This document shows, piece after piece, positions 50,883 through 62,400 of a stretch of 64,000 nt of DNA; position 1 is the first letter of the stretch, and each line of letters opens with the position of its first letter. Made by a program: the position numbers and the translations under genes. This stretch comes from Tanytarsus gracilentus. Lineage: Eukaryota > Arthropoda > Insecta > Diptera > Chironomidae. The stretch is taken from positions 6,470,501 to 6,534,500 of the forward strand of contig JAXRKN010000045.1 of NCBI GenBank assembly GCA_038502055.1, in the 5' to 3' direction. The notes beneath the pieces are model-generated. The model saw only the letters and a list, made by a program, of their open reading frames with translations. It was not told the origin of the DNA and searched no databases.

Positions 50883-51383
50883 TAGTTGGGAATTTCTCAG
50901 GAGTTGGGAATTTCCCAGTTGTTGGGAATTTCCCAGGAGTTGGGAATTTCCCAGGAGTTGGGAATTTCTCAGGAGTTGGGAATTTCCCAGGAGTTGGGAA
51001 TTTCTCAGGAGTTGGGAATTTCCCAGTAGTTGGGAATTTCTCAGGAGTTGGGAATTTCCCAGGAGTTGGGAATTTCCCAGTTGTTGGGAATTTCCCAGGA
51101 GTTGGGAATTTCCCAGGTGTTGAGAATTTCCCAGGAGTTGGGAATTTCCCAGGTGTTGGGAATTTCCCAGGTGTTGGGAATTTCCCAGTTGTTGGGAATT
51201 TCCCAGTTGTTGGGAATTTCCCAGTTGTTGGGAATTTCCCAGGAGTTGGGAATTTCCCAGGAGTTGGGAATTTCCCAGGTGTTGGGAATTTCCCAGGTGT
51301 TGGGAATTTCCCAGTTGTTGGGAATTTCCCAGTTGTTGGGAATTTTCCAGGAGTTAAGAATTTCCCAGGAGTAGGGAATTTCT
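50883..51383. repeat. 18-bp minisatellite, 28 units, with NF-kappaB-like motifs
   Basis: GGGAATTT or a near variant recurs every 18 bp from 50888 to 51374 with no indel, giving 28 units. The unit is GTTGGGAATTTCCCAGGA with three main linker variants (GAG, TTG, GTG). About 20 units keep GGGAATTTCC intact, which satisfies the kappaB consensus GGGRNWYYCC. Five to eight others carry TTTCTC or similar changes. Because 18 is a multiple of 3, several frames stay open as hexapeptide repeats; I see no evidence that they are translated. No inverted ends are visible, so it is not clearly part of a transposon. Confidence 0.9.
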
Positions 51384-54300
51384 TCTCTAGAAATTCATAC
51401 TCGGAAAATCACTTAAAAAATTATTCTATAAAATTCTTTTTAAAACGGGAAAAATCAAATAAAAATTTTAAAAATATCCAAAAAAGCTTTCGCTTCCTCA
51501 GAAAGTTTAAAAAATAAACACTTGAACGATTTCTGTCAAGAAAACAATTTTGTTTCTTTTCTATTAAAGAAACTTATTTCAATGTCAAGGTTATTAACAA
51601 ACTTTTTATGACAGTTGGAAAAGCTCGCAATATTTTTTGTTCAATATTCAGCAGGCAAAAGTCATTCGAACTACATTAAGACATATATTAAGTTTCATTA
51701 ATATACTTACCTAATTTCCTCAATAGCCCAGAGAGTAAAAATTTATTCATAAAAAATTAAATTACAAACAGCCGTAAAATTTTTCCACTTTTTAAAAATG
51801 TGAAAATTTTTTATCGATTTTTTAATCAATATTTTTCTGTTAAATTCGGAATTTTTAGAACTCGCAGAATTGCCTTAACGGCTTTGGCTGCTCAATCATG
51901 CAGAAATGATTTATAATTGCTTACACTCCGAAATGCTCCTCGTTCGGCTCACAACCATTAAGCGAACGCTCATGATTTCTATCATAATAATTTTGGTTGA
52001 ATGTTTATGTTTCCGAAATAAATCAAACGAATGGGATGTTAAAGCGTGAGCAGGGTGGTAGACGTGGAAAAGTTATTCCATGTTTCATGTCATGTAGTTC
52101 ATTGGCCATTAATTCATTTCTCTCATTCTATGTCGCGTGTAATTTTTCTTATTCCTCACGCTTGAATATTTATCCAGAAATTTCACTCCGCGACTGTCAC
52201 AATTCTAAATTCTAAATGTTTGTGAAGCAATATATTGCAACATGGCACATTTCCGCGGGTGAACGAGCTTGATGATGATGATGATGGGTAATTGTGTGAA
52301 TTTATTTGTATGAGCTTACATCAATTTTTTATGAAAATTACTACGAAGTAGGAAATTATGATTTTTATTGGAAAAAAATTAAAAAATTTAGGTTTGCATT
52401 TTTTGTATTTTTAAGAAAAAACCTCAAAAATAATTTTCATTTTAAAATATTGATGAAAATCCCTAACGGATGATATTTATCCATCAACTTAAGAGAAATT
52501 CTCTCCATGTCATAAAGTTTACGCAACATAAAATTTTAAGGCTCACCTCAGTGAATTTATAATCCATTTAATTGTACATGATGATGCTACATGAGCATTT
52601 TAGTAAAATCGAGAGAAAAATAGAATTAAATTTTTTTATGTGATCACAAATTTATGTTTCTATACCTTGGTACTAAAATAGATAAGGTAACTCATCAAAT
52701 TTTAATCTAATTTTCTCAAACTAAATCATGCAGCAGCATAAATGTGTGGAAGTTTAAAGCATATAAAAACTAAAAATTTAAAAGTCCATGTCCATTTTCT
52801 AAATAAGCTTTATTCCTAAAGCTTCATCACGTACAGAAAATTCCCTGAACTTTATGATTTCAATTCCCGTTTTATATCATTCGTGAGAGAACCCTAATCA
52901 CTAAGTCTGAACATGATAAAATTGCTCTTTTGCTTGTCTTTATTGCCTCCAATAAAAATCGCATTTCGCGAGAAAATCCGCCGATTTAACGAATTCAGTC
53001 AGCACATTTTTATTTTGTTCTTTTGAAAGCACTTCCGAGAATAATCTCAATTAAATGGTCTTGGGAAGTTCGGCCGAATAAAACATCTGCTTATGGTAAA
53101 TTTAATTCGAATTTAAGCAAATTGCCTAAAGAAACGGAAAACCTTGCACAAGAAGATATAAATAGAGCTTGAAATTTAAATGGAATGTAACAAATTGATA
53201 AAATTAAAGTTTAATAAAATTTTTAAAGACTTTAAAAATAATTTTTTTCATTGAATTTTTCCAGCAAAGTAAAAGTTCAATGAGATTCAATATTCATAAA
53301 AATGCAGAACAAAGTTATTCTTTATTTTAAAAAAATCATCAAAAGAACAAAAGCTTTGCAATGCGCAATGAACATTGCAATTAATGAGAAAAGAGCGAAT
53401 GATTAATCAAAGAGAGCGGAAAGTTTGCAGCTGAATGAGGAAAAAAGTCATTTGCAATTTTAAAATGCTTTTTCTCGTTTTCAATTAAATTATGATAAAT
53501 CTTTTTTTATGAAGCTTGAAAATTTAAATTGTAAAATGTTGTTTGAAGAAATTTTTCAACCTATTTTTTATAAATTTAAAACTTTTGAAGCTTTAAAAAA
53601 CTTTTTTCAGCACACAAAAAAATTTCAAAAGATAAATGAATTTTTAACAGTCAGTTTTCTCCCATTTTTATTCACCTTGTTTTAATTTTCATCCCTCAGC
53701 TATTTTTTGTTGTAAATTTAAATTTAATTGAAATTTTGCGGGAGTGTTAAGAAAAGTTATTGTAAGTAAAAGACAACAATGCTTAAAGCTAACTTTCTTT
53801 TTGTATTGCGCGGTAAATTGAATAAATTTCCTCACATTGTATTTGGTGGTAAATGGATGTGAAAAGCTTTTAGATAAATTTTAATCTTTTGTTCTATTTT
53901 TTACTGAGCTGAGAGATTTCTTTGATCATTGCAAATATATTCAAATTAAAACGGTTTTTCAATCATGTGTTGCCAAAATTGTGAGCTTTTATAAGACCCA
54001 AGTGACTGCTCAGAATCCACACAACAATTCAACTATTAAATTACCTCCACTTCATCAAAATTTTCCAAAAGTCACACGGGCGGAAAGAAAAAGCTCAATT
54101 TCCATGAGTAAAAGCGAATGAAATTTATTGCTTATTCTCAATGTTTTTGTGCTTCTGCTTCCTCGCTAAGTTATCATCATAAAATTCATGACAGTAAAGC
54201 TCTCACAATGAATTGACTATGCCTATGTCCTTAGGGTACGATAAAAGTCAACCGAGACACATAAAAAAGGTAAGAAATGTTCTCTGCTCTAGATTGAAGT

Positions 54301-54731
54301 TGACTTTGATGAATATTTGGTAGTTTTTAAGCCAAAAATTGGACAATTTTTTGCTGTTGTTGTCATTGATATAAAAAAAAGTTTTGCGGTAGATTTTTGT
54401 GTGGTGTTTATGGTTTTTTCAAAGAGAGGAAAAAACTTTCAAGCTGTAAAAATTGAAGAGAAAAACAATTTTTGTGTTGTGCCTCCGTCGCCACGCCATT
54501 ATTGTTTGTTTTCCTTCCTTTCTTCTTCTTTTTTCGCTTATCTTATCTTTTTCATTTCTCTTCCGTTGTCTATTTTGTTTACGGGGTTAAGAATTTTGCA
54601 ATTTTACACGAAATCAAATTTACTCCTCAAAAACCAAATGAATGCAATCAGTGACACATGCCATGGCATTTTCAAGCTAGAGATTTTTGTGCTGGTTATT
54701 CATGGAATGCTTGGCATCTAATGAGGAACTA
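51384..54731. other. Non-coding stretch
   Basis: About 3.3 kb without a supportable gene. A minus-strand donor-like TTAG|GTAAGTAT lies at 51711/51710 but has no open frame beside it. The 134-codon open frame at 54317-54721 is hydrophobic, resembles no known family and ends beside the next element. Confidence 0.45.
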
Positions 54732-56891
54732 CCCTTGTAGCACAAAAGCTCTTTTTTAGTACTCTTTTAGAGCTCTTTAAAAGAGTAAAAAAAGAGCTTG
54801 GTTAAATTTTTTATTTTTTGGTACTAAAATTTTTTGTCTTAAAAAAGTTAAATTTTTATTTTACTTTTTTGACTTAACTTTTATATTAAAGACTCTAAAA
54901 AATCTTTTAAGCCCATTTTTTTTTTTTTAATTTTTGGTTTAAAGATTTAATTAGTTTTTAAAGAGTTTAAAAGTCTTTTAAAAATAAATTTTTTTTTTTT
55001 TTTTTTTAACTCTTTGAGTTTTTTGACTTTTTGCTCTTTTTGACTTTTTGTTTTTTGTTTTTTTCTTATTTTTTGTTATTTATTAACTCGGTCCTTATTT
55101 TTTTGGTTTATGTCTTTTTTTTGCTGGTGTGGGAAATTGTTGTAAAATTTTGAGTTTTTTTTTCGATGTTAGGATTGACCGTGATTTCGATCATTTTTCT
55201 GGGATCTTCGTTGAATGGGTTTTTTTTAAATTTTTTGGCTATGCTTATTTAAGTTGAAATTTTATTTTTTGTAATATTTGTTTTTCAACGAAAATTTAAT
55301 TAATTATATTGTATTTTCTTTTTTAAAATTTGGGTAAAAATAAGAAGCATTGAGGTAGTGATTTTGTTCACAATAAAAGGGTAGAAGGAAATTGAATAAA
55401 AAAGTATTTTTTTATTTGTCGAACGGTTTTATGACGGGTATAGTATAAATTTAAAGAAGACTTTTTATTTTAAACTAAAAGTGTTGAAAAACTTTTTTTG
55501 AGTGATAAAAAGTTTTTAGTTTTAAATTTAATTAAAAAAGAGTTGAAAAAGAGTTTAAAAAACTTTTTTAGGGATAAGGTTTTGTTTTAATTACTCAAAG
55601 GTAAAGTTAAAGTGCTTTTTTTGAGTGTATGTTTTGGTAAAATTACTTAAAAGAGTTAAAAATTAAGTTTTTTTGAGTGTAAGTGTTTGCATTAAAATTT
55701 ACTTTAAAATGTTAAAAAAGTTTAGTCTTTTTGGTAAAAAGTGTTGCTTAAAATTAATAAAAAGAGTTGAAAAAGGCTCTAATGTATTTTTTTAGGTGAA
55801 AAAATTTTTGTTAAAATTTAACTTAAATTAAAATGCTATAGTCTTTTTTAGGTGATAAGGTTTTAGGTTGAAAATTTATCTAAAAGGTGAAAAACTCTAA
55901 TAGTTTTTTAGAGTATAAAGTTTTTGTTAAAATTTAACTTTAAAAAGAGTTGAAAAAGGACTTAAAAGTTCTTTTTAATAAAAAGAGTTTTAGATTAAAA
56001 TTTTTAGGTTAAATTAGTTCTTTGGTAAAAATATTTTCATTAAAATTTAACTAAAGGTTAAAAAATTATCTTTTTAGGTGTAAAAGTGTTTCTTAAATTT
56101 TAAAAAATTGAAAAATTATAGTCTTTTTTAGGTGAAAAGTAGTTGTTAAATTTTAAGATTGAAAAAAGTCTAATTTTTTTTGGTGTAAAAGTTTGTAAAA
56201 TTTAACTAAGGTTAACTTAAGTTTTTTTAGAGTGATAAAATTTTAATTAAAATATTAAGTAAAGTTATGTCTTTTTTGTGAAAAAGTTTTGGTAAATCTT
56301 AAAGGTTAAACTTAAAAGATTTTTTGGTGATAAAGGTTTTGGTTAAAATTTAACTTAAAAGGTTGAAAAAGAGTTAAAAGTTTTTTTGAGTATAAAAGTT
56401 TTTAGATTAAAATTTACTTTAAGGTTAAAATTATGTTTTTTTAGGTGAAAAAAATTGTTGAGTTTGAAATTATTAAAGTTAAAAAGTTATTGCTTTTTTA
56501 GAGTGATAAGTAGTTTTAGCATTAAAATTTAATTAAAAGAGTTGAAAAAGTCTAAGTTTTTTTTGGTGTAAAATGTAGTTTATTAAAATTTAATTAAAAA
56601 GAGTTGAAAAGGTATAGTCTTTTTTAGGTGAAAAAAAGTGTTGGTTTTGAAAATTTACTTAAAGGTAAAGAGTTAATAGTATTTTAGAGTGAAAATTTTT
56701 GGTTGAAATTTTAAAAGTAATTAAAAGATTTTTAGGGAAATAATTTAATTTAACTAAAAGGTTAGTTAGTGTTTTTGAGTGAAAAAGTAAATTTTAAAGA
56801 ATCTAAAAAGGTTAAAAAGTGTTTTTGGTTTTGAACAACTTTTTAAAGAGCTCTAAAAGAGTTAAAAAAGAGTTCTCTTGTGCTACAAGGG
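54732..56891. mobile_element. TA-flanked inverted-repeat element with C-poor array
   Basis: The left end CCCTTGTAGCACAAAAG and the inverse at the right end belong to inverted repeats of roughly 50 bp that include CTCTTTTAGAGCTCTTT. TA flanks both ends (54730-54731, 56892-56893). The 2160-bp interior is an old array of variants of AAAATTTAACTTAAAAGAGTTGAAAAAG followed by a T-run and a GTGTAAAAG-like word. Cytosine is nearly absent from the plus strand of the interior, while G is common. Near 55113-55253, CTTTTTTTTGCT and TTTTTTGGCTATGC may be the eroded borders of the core seen in the other two elements. No protein is encoded. Confidence 0.8.
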
Positions 56892-57017
56892 TATAATCAA
56901 AATTATGCTAATATAAAATAACTATTCATGGCATATTTCAACCCATGTCTTTCTGACTTTTTGCTGCAACATATGAAAGAGCATGATAATGACCTCATTA
57001 TGCGTAATTTCAACATT

Positions 57018-57023
57018 TTTATT
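57018..57023 (-). terminator. Polyadenylation signal of the acyltransferase gene
   Basis: AATAAA on the minus strand, 28 nt past the TAG stop. Its closeness suggests a very short 3' UTR that ends about 100 nt before the neighbouring TA element. Confidence 0.55.
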
Positions 57024-57050
57024 TCCTACACCAAAAAAAGAAAAAGTTTT

Positions 57051-58324
57051 CTATAAATGGACAAAGGCCAAAAAAATTATGCTGTTGATCTCGGGCATTG
57101 GGTTCACTCTCATGATTTTATCGCACTTCCAATTTTTAAAGTAACTTTTAAAATTATCAAAACTAAAAAAGTTTAAATTTCGGCATTTAAAATTTAAAAA
57201 TAAAAATAATTTAAACCAACCTGATGAATAAATGTACAAAACTCCCATAATTATGTCGTTTGCTTTAAGGTCAAATTTTAAGCAAGAAACAACGCTTAAA
57301 ATCATCCAAAACAGTCCACAACACATGAAAATAATAAAATTAATTTGTTGTTTTTCCATTTTCATTTTGATGATTTCACTTTTTTCGTTAAATTTTCCAG
57401 TTTTCAAAAAATTACTATAAAGTTCATCTTTATGTTGAAAAAGTTTAAAAAGCCATTCGAAAGTTGGCTCTACAGAGTCTATTGGAATTTGTTCAATGTA
57501 CAAATGTGCTGACATTTTTTGGCCACGAATTAAATTGAAAGCTGTTGGTGCAGCATGATCACTCGAATACACAAGTTCGCAGTTCAAAACATTTTTTAGT
57601 CCAGATTTTTTTAAACATTCAATTGATGTTATAAATCCATTCGGTCTCGGTACGAGATGGTGATCCAAAAGTGGAAGATTCTTGTCCAGTGAAAATTTAA
57701 TTGATTTTGAATGTTTTTCTTTTGAAAATGAAGAACCTTCAGATGCCAAAACTATCCAGGTTTTATTTGGGTTTTTTGAAATTTCAATAATTTGTTCCTG
57801 AATTTTCTTTTTATCGAGAGAAAAATTTCTCCTCACCATGATATTAGTCAATGCACAAAACCATCCGATAAATGGAATAAATTTTATTGAATTTTTCATC
57901 ATTGTCGAAGTATTTTGCATGTGACCAAAGTAGCTTGTTACAACATAATTCTGAACACCGTCAATGTACGATGGATGATTATTAATTGACAAAATATTTT
58001 GGCTCTTTATAGACTCAAAGTCTTTTTGAGTGCAATAAATTGTCAAATCTGATCCACACCAATGCTGATAGAGGTAAACGTAGTCTGAAATTCAAAATCA
58101 AGTTGATTTTTATAGCTCTGCAATTTTTTATTTCTTAACTTACGTGAATGAACAATCCATTTTAAATATTGACTTAGATTAAAGTAAATTTTAATAGAAA
58201 ATGGTTTGATAAATACCAAAAAAAATCCTTGAACAAATGCAAGAAGTCCAGAAGTCAAAATTAGGACCAAAAAATTTGTTAAGTAAAATGGAAAAAATCC
58301 TTTTAAAAAATTAACTTTTGTCAT
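57051..58324 (-). CDS. AGPAT3/4-type membrane acyltransferase (lysophospholipid acyltransferase)
   Basis: Two exons, 58324-58144 and 58084-57051, join with correct phase across a 59-nt intron (GTAAGT...TTTCAG) to give 404 residues. Family knowledge: such enzymes acylate lysophosphatidic acid or other lysophospholipids in the ER membrane. Residues 10-40 form a membrane segment. The catalytic NHxxxxD motif is intact (N96, H97, D102), motif II ends in VRRN (144-147), and the VPR motif lies at 205-207 after the HH. The expected EGTR motif reads EGSS (176-179), so its arginine is missing. The stretch before residue 293 matches the family's IP...WL.KLFQ.KD pattern, and two further membrane segments lie near the C-terminus. 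The start ATG has A at -3. It lies head to head with the F-spondin gene. It may be a diverged paralogue with altered activity. Confidence 0.85.
58085..58143 (-). other. 59-nt intron of the acyltransferase gene
   Basis: Donor CAC|GTAAGT and acceptor TTTCAG|ACT on the minus strand. Splicing restores the reading frame (histidine 61 is split after its first base) and joins the N-terminal membrane segment to the family's conserved YQHW-like block. A second AG (TTGCAG) inside the intron would break the frame. Confidence 0.85.
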
Positions 58325-59454
58325 TTTTAAAAAGCTAACAGCTTTAAAGTTTACACAAGAATGAAAATAAAAAAAAAATATTTAAATTCTAATTTTCGTA
58401 GTTTAAGTGAAAAAATTCAAGGTTCCCAATCACAATTAAAAATAGATTCAATATTTTCACAATTTAAATTTGGTCATGATATTTTTTTTTAAAAATTAAA
58501 TTTACTTCCTAAAGGTATTTTTAAAAATTTGTCTGTCATAATTTTGACGGAAATATTGAAATTATTTTCATCACGCAATAAAATCAATTCTACATCAGGT
58601 GAGAAAAAAATCAATTTGTTTTTCATGCACAGCAAAATGAACAAATAGGTCAATTTAAAATGCAGAATGTGCTCGCAAACCTCACGTGTGCTCTAAATTA
58701 ATAGCGGATGCAAAAATTATGATTTTCAGCGTAAACTAAAAAAAATTTATTTTAAAAAGTCAAAATATTTTTGTTAAAAATTTATTTTTCACTTGATTAA
58801 TAATTTTATTAAATTTTGAAAATTTTCACTTCACACAGAATAAAATTGAGCAGGAAATTCTTTTTTGTTGCTTTTCAGTTCCACTCGTCATCAGCTTTCG
58901 GTATCGCAAATTTAGCACACATCGAACACTGAGAGGATTTGAGTGCGATGAAATTGATGCAATAAAAACAGCCGCAAATTGTACAAGCGTGAAAATGTAC
59001 GCAATGAACAACTGAACAATCCTTGATCCAGAAAAAATCCCGTTTGCAAAAATTCTAATTTGAAGAGATTTTTCGGGCTTTTGAGTTTTGTGAAATTTTA
59101 ATTAAAATCTCACAAAAAATTGCAGTAGAAAGCTGAAAGAGATTCAAGAGATGAAAAATTTGGTTTAAAAAGATTTAGCGGAAGTATAAAAAAAATTTTC
59201 TGCCCTTTTTCTTCAAAAGATAAACTTGAAAATCCACACACATTCATTTTAGTCGTCTAAAAATTTATTTTCTCACATTTCATTCTCGATTAACGTGAGT
59301 CATGCACACACATAAAACACACTTTAAATCTTATCAGTATGAGAGGCAGTAATTAGTGTCAGAGGTCACTCACAATGAGAGCATCTCGAGAGAGTAATTT
59401 CCACTTAGTCTTATTCGTTTGCTCGTTGCGGCCGGGAGCAACTCTAGAAGCAAA
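58325..59454. promoter_or_regulatory. Shared upstream region of two divergent genes
   Basis: The acyltransferase (minus) and F-spondin (plus) start codons are 1130 bp apart with nothing coding between them, so both promoters should lie here unless untranslated exons extend further. The last roughly 100 bp before the F-spondin ATG are richer in G and C. No TATA box is placed with confidence. Confidence 0.5.
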
Positions 59455-62400
59455 ATGAATTTCCGTGCAATTCAATTTTTATTAATTTCCGCAATTTTCG
59501 CGTTTGCCATTGGCTGCAAGAAAATTCCACCGAAAACTTTAAATCACGGTCGGAAGCAAAACGGTGATAACGGATATCGATTAGTGATTGGAAGGAACCC
59601 GAGTGGATATGAACCGGGAAAAATTTATAATTGTGAGTTGATTGAAAAAATGTTTCAAAACCCACACGTGGGTGTTGCCGTGTAACCCACTTGTAACAGA
59701 TCAGTATTGGCTTCCCCTTCTGGCCTCCCCTTTTGGCTTCCCAAAATGGCTTCCCAAAATGGCTTCCCAAAATGGCTTCCCAAAAATGGCTTCTCAAAAA
59801 TGGCTTCCCAAAATTGCTTCCCAAAATGGCTTCCCAATATGGCTTCCCACTGTGTTTCGACTGTGTTTCAATTTCCATTGTGTTTTATTTTCCATTGTGT
59901 TTCATTTTCCACTGTGTTCCATTTTCCATTGTGTTCCATTTTCCATTGTGTTTCATTTTCCATTGTGTTTCATTTTCCATTGTGTTTCATTTTCCATTGT
60001 GTTTCATTTTCCACTGTGTTCCATTTTCCATTGTGTTTCATTTTCCATTGTGTTTCATTTTCCATTGTGTTTCATTTTCCATTGTGTTCCATTTTCTATT
60101 GTGTTCCATTTTCCATTGTGTTCCATTTTCCATTGTGTTTCATTTTCCATTGTGTTCCATTTTCCATTGTGTTCCATTTTCCATTGCGTTCCGTTTTCAA
60201 TTGTGTTCCATTTTCCATTGTGTTCCATTTTCAGATCCATGTCAATCGATTCCTGGTGCAATTACGAGTTCAATGAGGTACATGAAGCCATACTTCTAAA
60301 AAATGGACATTAGAGGCATTCCTTGGACACTCCTGGCCGGCCGTGACGGTCATTCTTCAAAATCATCAATGCTAATCAATTCCTGATGCAATTACGAGTT
60401 CAACGAGGTACATGAAGCCATACTTTTAAAAAATGGACATTAGTGGCATTCCTTGGACACTCCTGGCCGGCCGTGACGGTCATTCTTCAAAAATCATCAA
60501 TGCTAATCAATTCCTGATGCAATTACGAGTTCAACGAGGTACATGAAGCCATACTTTTAAAAAATGGACATTAGGGGCACTACTGGCCGGCCGTGATGGA
60601 CATTGGTGGCACTCTTGGATGGCCATGATAGACATTCCTCAAATATCATCAATGCCTTTCGATTCCTGATGCAAATACGAGTTCAACGACATACATGAAG
60701 CCATATAACAGGAAATTTGTATGAAAAATGGCATTTAGGGCTGTCCATGGCACGACCTGTGGTCATGACCCTCATAATTCCTAAAATGGCCGAATCTAAA
60801 TTCATAGACCTACCATTTGGCGAAAACTAGAAGTCTCTAGCTATCTCAGGAGCCGAGATCTCGATGGAACAGACGGACAGACAGACGGACAGACAGACGG
60901 ACAGACAGACGGACGGAAATAGGCGCATATAAGTGTTACACCACTTCGTGGGTTACACTAAAAATTGTCGAGTGAAATTTCATCGAATAAAATTTAAAAG
61001 TGATAAAAATTTCAAGATTAAAACTAAGATTAAGACTCTCTTAAAATTTAATATTTCTCTCTCAGTATTTCTAGTCGGTTCACGGGACTATTCACAATTG
61101 CAGCAATTTACTCATTTCATGATAACGGCCGAGGCAATAAATGCGGAGACAAATCGGACATCTCTCGCCGGTCCAAAGCGTGTTGGTCGTTTCCAGTTGT
61201 TTGGCGACGCTTTGACGAAATTTTATGAGCAATGTGTCAATACTGTTGTCGAGAGGGATGATTTGCCCAAAACTGAAGTGCAAGTGAGTGTTTTTTTAAT
61301 GACAACAGATAAATTCATCATAAAAACATTTTTTCACCTCCTGAAAATTTCTGCATAAAGTTTGAGAGAGCAAAAAATCAATTCCACAAATTGTTTGCTT
61401 TTCATAAAAGAAGAAAACTTTTCTTCTCTCAAAATAAATTTGACGAATGTGAGAATTTCATTCATAGGCAATTTTACGAGTTTCATACAAACAAAAAAGT
61501 TTTTCCTTTGCTTAAAAAAGGAAAGAAGAGAGAAAGGATGTGAAAAAAATATTGCATTGAAACATGAGTTGAGGCTCTAGGGGTAGAACACTTTAAATTT
61601 TTTGTTAAACTTTTTAAAAGATTTTCGAGAATTTAAAATGTTTTGTTTAAAAATATTATATTTCTCCCTAAACTTTTTTTATGAATGGTGTTGTTGGGTG
61701 ATGATTTTAGGAAGGAAATTGAGAAAGAAAGAAAGAAATGGTTGTAATTTACACCAAAAGGTATAATGTGAAGAAAAGAAAGCGATTTGACGCGGAAAAA
61801 ATATTTATGAGAGGATGAAAGAAGAACAAGAAAAGCGTGAAATATGAATCAGGTGAAAAATTCTTGGAACTTTAAATTAGAAAGAAAAATTTAGTTACTT
61901 TTAATAAATATTTTATGGTAAACAACTTCAAAAGAAAAATTACATAACATCCAGTCAGTCGAATTATTTTATTGTATTTTTCATTAATTTTATATTAAAA
62001 TACTCACTTCATTCTTTAAATTTTCTTCAGCTTTTAAAAATCTCTTTCCATACAAAAATCCCTCTGCATTTGTAAGTTTTTCTAATCAAAAATAACTCAA
62101 TTCTGACCGACTCTTCGTGTGTAATTAAGTTCTCTATCTCGGAGGCATTTTTCTCTCAGTTTCACATACACAAAAGTTATTTTTTAATTTCATAAATTAA
62201 GGACATGATGCAAAGGGTAGCAGAGCATTGTATTTGGGTTAATGCTCAAAGTTTATAATAACATTGTGTCTAATAATATCATTTGGACAAGGGTGCTTTG
62301 AGCTTTCATGGATTTAAAAATGCTCGAGGAACTAACAAAAGGTATTTTCATGATCTGAATAAAGGAAAAATATTTCATGGTTTTAAATTCTTCAGGAAGA

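Larger units (their letters stand above)
59680..60958. mobile_element. Inverted-repeat element inside F-spondin intron 1
   Basis: GTGTAACCCAC at 59680-59690 recurs inverted at 60948-60958. The interior has four modules in order. First come nine units of GGCTTCCCAAAAT (about 59731-59850). Then come 21 units of a 17-bp repeat CCATTGTGTTTCATTTT (59875-60231). Next come three or four copies of a unit of about 130 bp (60235-60700) containing CCTGGCCGGCCGTGACGG. Last is an ACAGACGG microsatellite (60868-60917). The 130-bp unit is homologous, in reverse orientation, to the 119-bp unit of the element at 8852-9499. No transposase is encoded. Insertion begins 47 nt after the splice donor. Long open frames through the arrays on both strands are by-products of repetition. 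Confidence 0.75.
59633..61065 (+). other. F-spondin intron 1
   Basis: Donor T|GTGAGTTG and acceptor CTCTCTCAG|TAT. The intron is 1433 nt, of which 1279 nt are the inverted-repeat element at 59680-60958. Without the element it would be about 154 nt. Confidence 0.75.

Noticed and set aside
50848..51374. Open frames encoding hexapeptide repeats (WEFPRS and GISQEL types)
   Set aside because: The 18-bp unit is a multiple of three, so frames without a stop stay open automatically. There is no promoter, splice site or non-repeat protein sequence.
50883..51383. CRISPR array
   Set aside because: Repeats are directly adjacent with no unique spacers, the genome is eukaryotic and there are no cas genes.
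54317..54721. 134-codon hydrophobic open frame beside the third TA element
   Set aside because: Hydrophobicity follows from T-rich codons; there is no recognisable family, and a second frame is open across the same stretch.
59642..60313. Long open frames with FHFPLCSIFHCV-type repeats, and the antisense ones
   Set aside because: By-products of the 17-bp array inside a transposon-like element in an intron; open in three frames.
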